18,148 bases of DNA. Source: Merdivivens faecigallinarum (GTDB taxonomy: Bacteria; Bacteroidota; Bacteroidia; Bacteroidales; UBA932). The notes beneath the pieces were generated by a model. The model did not search any database, was not told the DNA's origin, and worked only from the letters and a program-made list of their open reading frames with translations. Where the stretch lies: contig JADILY010000160.1 in the NCBI GenBank assembly GCA_017695055.1, positions 1 to 18,148 on the forward strand. Reading direction: 5' to 3'. A program made the position numbers and the translations under genes. Shown here in pieces: positions 13,415 through 18,148 of this stretch. Numbering within the stretch: position 1 is the stretch's first letter; every line of letters begins with the position of its first letter.

Positions 13415-14821
13415 CTATTTTCTGTTCAACAGGACTACGTTTTCGACATGGTGGGTCTGCGGGAACATGTCCACGGGCCTTACGCGCCCGATGGAATAGC
13501 GTTCCGACAACAGGGCGATGTCCCTTGCCTGGCTTGCCGGATTGCAGCTGACGTACACGATACGTTCAGGGGCCGCCTCAAGTATGGTTTTCGCCACGTC
13601 GGGATGGATTCCGGCCCTCGGAGGGTCGAGGATTATGACATCCGGGCGGCCGTGCTCCTGCAGGAATTCCCCGGTAAGTATGTCCTTCATGTCGCCGGCG
13701 AAAAACTCACAGTTTGAAATGCCGTTGTCCCGGCAGTTTGCGGCGGCATCTTCGACGGCTTCCCTGACATATTCGATACCTATGACTTTCGACGCACGGG
13801 AAGACACGAACTGGGCTATCGTGCCTGTTCCGGTGTACAGGTCGTATACGGTCTCTTTTCCGGTCAGTCCGGCAAACTCCCTTGCCACTTTGTACAGGTT
13901 GTAGGCCTGTAGCGAATTTGTCTGGAAAAACGATTTCGGCCCGATTCTGAAACGCAGGCCTTCCATCTCTTCGGATATGGTGTCCTTGCCTCTGTACAGG
14001 ACGGCCGTAAGGTCGGAAGTGGAATCGTTGGCCTTCGTATTGATGAAATAATATACCGATGATATCTGAGGAAAATTGTCGGCCACGGCATTGAGGAGTT
14101 CCGCGATTTTTTCGTCGAAACGTGTGACTGACAGGATAATCATGGTTTCTCCGGACGATGCCGTCCTAATGGTAAGGTTGCGCAGGACACCGGTATGTTC
14201 CCTGAGGTCGAAAAATTCGATTCCGTTCTCGAGCGCATGCCTTTTGATGAACAGGCGTATGTCATTCGAAGGATCGGGCTGGAGATGGCATTCCTTTATG
14301 TCGAGCACCTTGTCGAAAAACCTTCCCACGTGGAATCCGAGGCCGAGACGGTCGTTTCCGGTCACTTCGTCCGGATTTTCGCCGTCGAGGAGCCAGCGGC
14401 GTTTCGAGAACGTGAATTCGAGCTTGTTGCGGTAATAGCGCTGCTTTTCGCTCCCTATTATCGGTTCTATCTCGGGCACGTCGAGACGGCCTATCCTCAC
14501 CAACTGGTCGTAGACCTGTTTTTCTTTGGCTTCCAGCTGCATGCGGTAGGGAAGCGGCTGCCATTTGCAGCCTCCGCAGATGCCGTAATGGATACAGAAC
14601 GGTTTTTGCCGGTAAGGGGAGGGGTGTATGATATCGGCGACATATCCCTCCATATAGTTTTTCTTGCTTTTGGTCACACAGATATCCGCCACATCCCCCG
14701 GAACGGCCTGCGGCACGAACAGGACTTTTCCGTCCACACGCGCTATTGCGTTGCCTTCGGCGGCGACTTCTTCAATAAGCACATTGTGCAATATGGTCTT
14801 TTCTTTTTTCTTTCTTGCCAT
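13415..14821 (-). CDS. rlmD: 23S rRNA (uracil-C5)-methyltransferase, RlmD/TrmA family
   Basis: A 468-aa SAM-dependent RNA methyltransferase that makes 5-methyluridine, probably in 23S rRNA. The start at 14821 (MARKKKEK) is preferred over an ATG 7 codons upstream, which lies inside the -7 box. Domains: TRAM RNA-binding domain (about 5-63), [4Fe-4S] cysteines C76, C82, C85 and C178, and a Rossmann methyltransferase domain with YDLYTGTGTIA (327-336), DPPRAG (399-404), nucleophile C426 in VSCNPAS and the general base E460 in HHVENV. All key residues are present. The exact target uridine (747, 1939 or another) cannot be fixed by reading, so the symbol is by family. Confidence 0.88.
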   Translation of the reverse strand: MARKKKEKTILHNVLIEEVAAEGNAIARVDGKVLFVPQAVPGDVADICVTKSKKNYMEGYVADIIHPSPYRQKPFCIHYGICGGCKWQPLPYRMQLEAKEKQVYDQLVRIGRLDVPEIEPIIGSEKQRYYRNKLEFTFSKRRWLLDGENPDEVTGNDRLGLGFHVGRFFDKVLDIKECHLQPDPSNDIRLFIKRHALENGIEFFDLREHTGVLRNLTIRTASSGETMIILSVTRFDEKIAELLNAVADNFPQISSVYYFINTKANDSTSDLTAVLYRGKDTISEEMEGLRFRIGPKSFFQTNSLQAYNLYKVAREFAGLTGKETVYDLYTGTGTIAQFVSSRASKVIGIEYVREAVEDAAANCRDNGISNCEFFAGDMKDILTGEFLQEHGRPDVIILDPPRAGIHPDVAKTILEAAPERIVYVSCNPASQARDIALLSERYSIGRVRPVDMFPQTHHVENVVLLNRK

Positions 14822-14839
14822 ATTTGAATTTTTGGTGCG

Positions 14840-14847
14840 CAAAAATA
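14840..14847 (-). promoter_or_regulatory. -7 box of rlmD
   Basis: TATTTTTG on the minus strand matches TAnnTTTG and lies 19 nt before the rlmD ATG, so the leader is very short. The divergent gene on the plus strand has only a 7/8 match (TATATTTA, 14869-14876). Confidence 0.55.
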
Positions 14848-14930
14848 AGATTTTTTCTCCTAAATCGTTATATTTACATGTTTTTTGAGAAATTTTGATA
14901 TTATGAAGATTTTTTTGGGATGAAATGTTT

Positions 14931-14946
14931 AAATAAATAAATAAAA
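14931..14946 (+). repeat. AAAT tetranucleotide repeat in a translation initiation region
   Basis: AAAT is repeated almost four times directly before the ATG at 14951, where an A-rich ribosome binding site is expected in Bacteroidetes. No Shine-Dalgarno sequence is seen. Confidence 0.6.
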
Positions 14947-14950
14947 TATC

Positions 14951-15748
14951 ATGAAAAATATACGTGATTTCAGCATGTTTCTGTCATTGTGTGTCTTTGC
15001 CCTGGCTTTTTCCGCATGCAGCAAGGACCGCTCGAATGTACCTACCGGCAGGGTAATGTCCGAAGAGTATTCTGTCAGCGGCTCGCTTTCCAAGATAGAG
15101 GTAAGCGACGGCATCAGACTCGTGGTATCTCCGGAAATACCGGAAAAGACCGTCAGGGTCGTTACCAACGAAGACGCCCAGCAATATGTGGTCGTCGAGC
15201 AGCGGCAAGGTGCCCTGAACCTGTATGTCGACAGCAAGTCGATGCCGTTCAGCAAGTTGGAAGTCGCGATATATGTTTCCTCCAACAATTTTGATACTTT
15301 TTCGGCCAGAACCGGGGCTATCATATCCTCAAAGGATACGCTGAAGGCCGGCAATGTCGAGGTGACGGCGGACGGACAGTCGCAGATAGATGCCGATTTC
15401 GATTGTACGAGCATGATTCTCAACGTTAACGGAATGTCTGTATTCAACGGCTCGGTTACCGCAGAGGATTTCTATGCAGGGCTTTCTGCAAATGCTGAGG
15501 TTACAATCGGAGGAAACGTAGGTTATTTCGAACTTTCGACAAACGGCTCCAGCAAGCTCTCGGGGTTTCCGCTCAGTTGCGGGACGATGGACATTTCCGC
15601 ATCCGGAGGCAGCTTTACCGAAATAACGGTTACCGGCTTGCTCCAGGGAGAAGTTTCCGGAGGCTCGAAGCTATATTATAAAGGTAATCCTCCGCGGATC
15701 ATTCTTGACAAGACTGGGGCTTCGGTCGTTGAGAGCGTGACTGAATAA
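14951..15748 (+). CDS. Lipoprotein with head GIN domain (DUF2807)
   Basis: A 265-aa predicted lipoprotein. The signal peptide MKNIRDFSMFLSLCVFALAFSA ends at lipobox cysteine C23, followed by SKDR. The rest is a Ser/Gly/Asn-rich beta-repeat protein: the IEVSDGIRLVVSP opening, LNLYVDSKSMPFSKLEVAIYV, then repeated short strands (AGNVEVTADGQSQIDADFDC, AEVTIGGNVGYFEL, SKLSGF, GSKLYYKG) typical of the DUF2807 'GIN' domain found throughout Bacteroidetes. It probably sits in the outer or inner membrane facing the periplasm. Role unknown; older annotations call these putative adhesins without proof. The ABC exporter genes start 43 nt downstream on the same strand. Confidence 0.85.
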   Translation: MKNIRDFSMFLSLCVFALAFSACSKDRSNVPTGRVMSEEYSVSGSLSKIEVSDGIRLVVSPEIPEKTVRVVTNEDAQQYVVVEQRQGALNLYVDSKSMPFSKLEVAIYVSSNNFDTFSARTGAIISSKDTLKAGNVEVTADGQSQIDADFDCTSMILNVNGMSVFNGSVTAEDFYAGLSANAEVTIGGNVGYFELSTNGSSKLSGFPLSCGTMDISASGGSFTEITVTGLLQGEVSGGSKLYYKGNPPRIILDKTGASVVESVTE

Positions 15749-15791
15749 AAAGAATGGTTTGTCACATAACGGGCATTATGTTAAATAGAAT

Positions 15792-16466
15792 ATGGTCGTA
15801 TTAGAAAAAATACACAAAACCTACAACAACGGTTCCCCTCTCCATGTGCTGAAAGGAATCGACCTTGAAATCAAGGAAGGCGAACTTGTTTCAATCATGG
15901 GCGCATCCGGTTCAGGAAAATCGACCCTGCTCAATATCCTCGGAATCCTCGACGATTACGACAGCGGGAATTACTGGCTTTCGGGAAAACTCATCAAGGG
16001 CCTCAGTGAGACCGAAGCGGCCGCAATGAGAAACAGCATGATAGGTTTCATATTCCAGTCATTCAATCTTATCAGCTACAAGACCGCCCTCGAAAACGTG
16101 GCCCTGCCCCTGTATTATAAAGGTGTCTCAAGAAGGAAGCGCAATTCGATGGCCCTGGATTTTCTTGCGGGCCTCGGACTCAGGGACTGGGCGGACCACA
16201 AGCCTAACGAGATGTCCGGAGGCCAGAAACAGCGCGTGGCCATAGCGAGGGCGCTTATAACCCACCCGAAACTGATACTAGCGGATGAGCCTACGGGTGC
16301 ATTGGACAGCGTTACTTCGCAGGAAGTGATGGATTTGCTGAAAAAAGTGAACAGGGATTACGGCATGACCATAGTCTGTGTCACTCATGAAAAAGGAATA
16401 GCACTTCAGACACAGAGGATTATCCACATCAAAGACGGCATAATCGATGAGGGAGCTGCTGACTGA
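15792..16466 (+). CDS. ABC transporter ATP-binding protein, MacB/LolD-type
   Basis: A 224-aa ATPase that would power the permeases encoded next. Walker A GASGSGKST (37-45), Q-loop Q89 in FIFQSFNL, signature MSGGQKQR (141-148), Walker B LILADEPTGALD (161-172, catalytic E166) and H-loop H199 (CVTHE). The NLLxxLTALENVxLP-type segment (NLISYKTALENVALP) places it in the type VII ABC (MacB/LolD/FtsE) group, which works by mechanotransmission in envelope transport. Its 3' end overlaps the next gene by 20 nt. Confidence 0.93.
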   Translation: MVVLEKIHKTYNNGSPLHVLKGIDLEIKEGELVSIMGASGSGKSTLLNILGILDDYDSGNYWLSGKLIKGLSETEAAAMRNSMIGFIFQSFNLISYKTALENVALPLYYKGVSRRKRNSMALDFLAGLGLRDWADHKPNEMSGGQKQRVAIARALITHPKLILADEPTGALDSVTSQEVMDLLKKVNRDYGMTIVCVTHEKGIALQTQRIIHIKDGIIDEGAAD

Positions 16467-17721
16467 AATATTCGAGTCCTTGCGTAAGAACAGGCTGCGG
16501 ACTTTCCTGACAGGATTTTCCGTGGCATGGGGCATCTTCATGCTTGTGGTGCTGCTCGGCGCGGGCAACGGCCTGATGCACGGCATGCTGGCCAATTTCG
16601 GCACAAGGATGGTTAGCAGCGGCCGCATATGGGGAGGCTATACGTCAGTAGGTTACGGAGGTTTCGACAAATACCGTTGGGTCACAATGGACGGCAAGGA
16701 CCTGGAAATCATCCGCACCGAATTTTCGGACTATGTAACGGACAATATATGTCCCATAAAATCATTTACTTACGATACGGCGGCATTCAGGCAGCAGACA
16801 ATGACCGTCAGCACAGTGGGAGTAGTTCCAGGTTATATGCGCATTTCAGGTTCCGAACTCACCAAAGGCCGTTATATCAATGATTTGGACATACGATTGA
16901 AACGGAAATCCTGCGTTATCGATGAAAATCTCGAAAAAGTCCTGTTCAAAGGAGGCGAAGACCCGATAGGAAAACGGATTTTCATAGGAAAATTCACTTA
17001 TACAGTCGTAGGGGTTGTGAAAAACGACGGTTACGGAGCATATTCAGACGTACTCATACCTTATGATACGGGCGTGCTTTTATATGCCGGTGGTAATAAT
17101 TCGGTATCAAACGTCGCATTCGAATTCAGGCCCGAAATAACGGAAAAGCAATCGGAGGAATTCGAAGAAAAACTCCGTGCAAGGCTTTCAAGGAGGCACG
17201 GCTTCTCCCCTGACGATGTGAACGCATTCTATATCAGCAATAACATGCAGTTTTACAAAGAATTGATGACTGTGTTCAGGGCTTTGGACATATTTATCTG
17301 GATGATAGGATTAGGGACTTTGTTCGCTGGAATAGTCGGCGTTTCCAACATAATGCTTGTGTCTGTAAGGGAAAGGACTACCGAGATAGGCATAAGGAAA
17401 GCATTGGGAGCCTCTCCCCGCTCGGTCATCACGCTTGTCATAGCTGAAGCCATAACAATCACCGCCTTGTTCGGTTATGTCGGAATGTGCCTCGGTGTCG
17501 GGACCATGGAGGCCGTAAACGCCTATATGACAAACAAGGGGAATGCTTATGCCGGAACGATTTTCGAGCAGGTAAACATATTCGTAAATCCTACGGTAGA
17601 GATTCCTATCGTGCTCAGCGCTACTGCAGTACTTATAATATCTGGAATAATTGCAGGCTACATTCCCGCAAAGCGGGCGGCTGCGGTCAAGACTATTGAT
17701 GCATTGAGGGACGGGATATGA
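16447..17721 (+). CDS. MacB-like ABC transporter permease
   Basis: A 424-aa inner-membrane permease with the type VII architecture: one TM helix at about 18-40 (RLRTFLTGFSVAWGIFMLVVLLGAG), a large periplasmic domain (about 41-280, MacB_PCD-like), then three C-terminal TM helices (about 284-306, 330-352, 388-410) forming the FtsX-like domain. VRERTTEIGIRKALGA after TM2 is the family coupling segment, and IPAKRAAAVKTIDALRDG is the usual C-terminus. The start at 16447 overlaps the ATPase gene by 20 nt. Its stop overlaps the next permease start by 4 nt (ATGA). Such permeases act with the ATPase in exporting macrolides, peptides or lipoproteins; the substrate here is unknown. Confidence 0.9.
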   Translation: MRELLTEIFESLRKNRLRTFLTGFSVAWGIFMLVVLLGAGNGLMHGMLANFGTRMVSSGRIWGGYTSVGYGGFDKYRWVTMDGKDLEIIRTEFSDYVTDNICPIKSFTYDTAAFRQQTMTVSTVGVVPGYMRISGSELTKGRYINDLDIRLKRKSCVIDENLEKVLFKGGEDPIGKRIFIGKFTYTVVGVVKNDGYGAYSDVLIPYDTGVLLYAGGNNSVSNVAFEFRPEITEKQSEEFEEKLRARLSRRHGFSPDDVNAFYISNNMQFYKELMTVFRALDIFIWMIGLGTLFAGIVGVSNIMLVSVRERTTEIGIRKALGASPRSVITLVIAEAITITALFGYVGMCLGVGTMEAVNAYMTNKGNAYAGTIFEQVNIFVNPTVEIPIVLSATAVLIISGIIAGYIPAKRAAAVKTIDALRDGI

Positions 17722-18148
17722 TAAGGATATTCGACATAGAATGGTGGCGTGAAATCTTCCAGAGCCTCAGCAGGAACAAAAAGCGGAGCATTTTTACTTC
17801 GCTCGGCGTAATCTGGGGCACTTTCATGCTTGTGCTCCTGCTCGGTGCCGGCATGGGCATATCGGGGATAGTCACAAAACAGCTCGGCGATTCTTCCCAG
17901 AAAATATCTTTCATAAGTACCGATGCCACCTCCATATCATACAAGGGCATGCCTGCCGGAAGATGGTGGGAAATGCGGTACATGGATTTGGAGGAAATAA
18001 AGAAAATACCGGGAATAAGACTTGCCGGGGCAATCGGATACAGCAACTGGGGCGGCAAGATGGTATGCGACGGTACGTCATACAATATTTCATATACCGG
18101 ATACGATGCGGCCTTCCAGGAAATAGACAAGATAAGCATGATAGCCGG
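17718..18148 (+). CDS. Second MacB-like ABC permease (3' end outside window)
   Basis: The first 143 residues of a paralogous permease. An N-terminal cytoplasmic stretch (WWREIFQSLSRNKKRS) is followed by TM1 (about 21-43, FTSLGVIWGTFMLVLLLGAG) and the beginning of the periplasmic domain. The ATG at 17718 overlaps the previous stop codon. Two different permeases behind one ATPase suggest a heterodimeric exporter, a common bacteroidete arrangement. An adaptor (MacA-like) and a TolC-like protein might follow beyond the window. Confidence 0.87.
   Translation, partial: MIRIFDIEWWREIFQSLSRNKKRSIFTSLGVIWGTFMLVLLLGAGMGISGIVTKQLGDSSQKISFISTDATSISYKGMPAGRWWEMRYMDLEEIKKIPGIRLAGAIGYSNWGGKMVCDGTSYNISYTGYDAAFQEIDKISMIA

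Noticed and set aside
17693..18139. 148-codon frame on the minus strand
   Set aside because: It is antisense to the second permease, which has a clear family N-terminus and an ATGA junction.

Overview
The window reads as chromosomal DNA of an anaerobic member of the Bacteroidetes, most likely Bacteroidales; a Rikenellaceae/Alistipes-like or Odoribacter-like source is a guess. Several gene starts are preceded by the Bacteroidetes sigma promoter (-7 box TAnnTTTG, once with TTTG 20 nt upstream). Ribosome binding sites are weak and A-rich. The protein families are typical of the phylum: BIG2-repeat lipoproteins, a GIN-domain lipoprotein, the QueA paralog and split MacB-like permeases. Cysteate synthase points to a sulfonolipid-making lineage. 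No tRNA, rRNA, CRISPR array, transposase or phage gene was seen.

Layout. 1-822 (+) is the 3' part of a QueA-type gene. 823-1364 is a non-coding, repeat-rich gap holding a ~98-nt concentric palindrome, an overlapping direct repeat and a pair of 24-bp inverted repeats. 1365-4574 (-) holds two tandem paralogous surface lipoproteins with two and three BIG2 domains and the same C-terminal domain. 4822-6048 (+) is a PlsC-type acyltransferase. 6064-13343 (-) is one compact seven-gene operon. 13415-14821 (-) is rlmD. 14951-18148 (+) is a GIN-domain lipoprotein followed by an ABC exporter ATPase and two MacB-like permeases, the last cut by the window end.

The seven-gene operon is the most interesting part. 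In transcription order it encodes a HdrC-like ferredoxin protein, a HdrB-like CCG protein, a short HdrA-like flavoprotein, a second small HdrC-like protein, a membrane cytochrome b/ferredoxin/double-CCG fusion, cysteate synthase, and a MscS-type channel. The first five would form a heterodisulfide-reductase-like electron-transfer complex tied to the quinone pool. The order C1-B-A-C2-(B-like) and the short HdrA resemble the sulfur-oxidising sHdr systems, which make sulfite. Cysteate synthase consumes sulfite and O-phosphoserine to make cysteate, the precursor of capnine-type sulfonolipids. I therefore propose, as inference, that the operon couples a quinone-linked Hdr-like complex to sulfite supply for cysteate synthesis, with the channel as a possible acidic amino-acid or sulfonate outlet. 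A methanogen-like pairing of Hdr subunits with cysteate synthase inside a bacteroidete operon is notable even if that model is wrong.

The 3' flank (GIN lipoprotein plus ABC genes) looks like an ordinary envelope-export operon.
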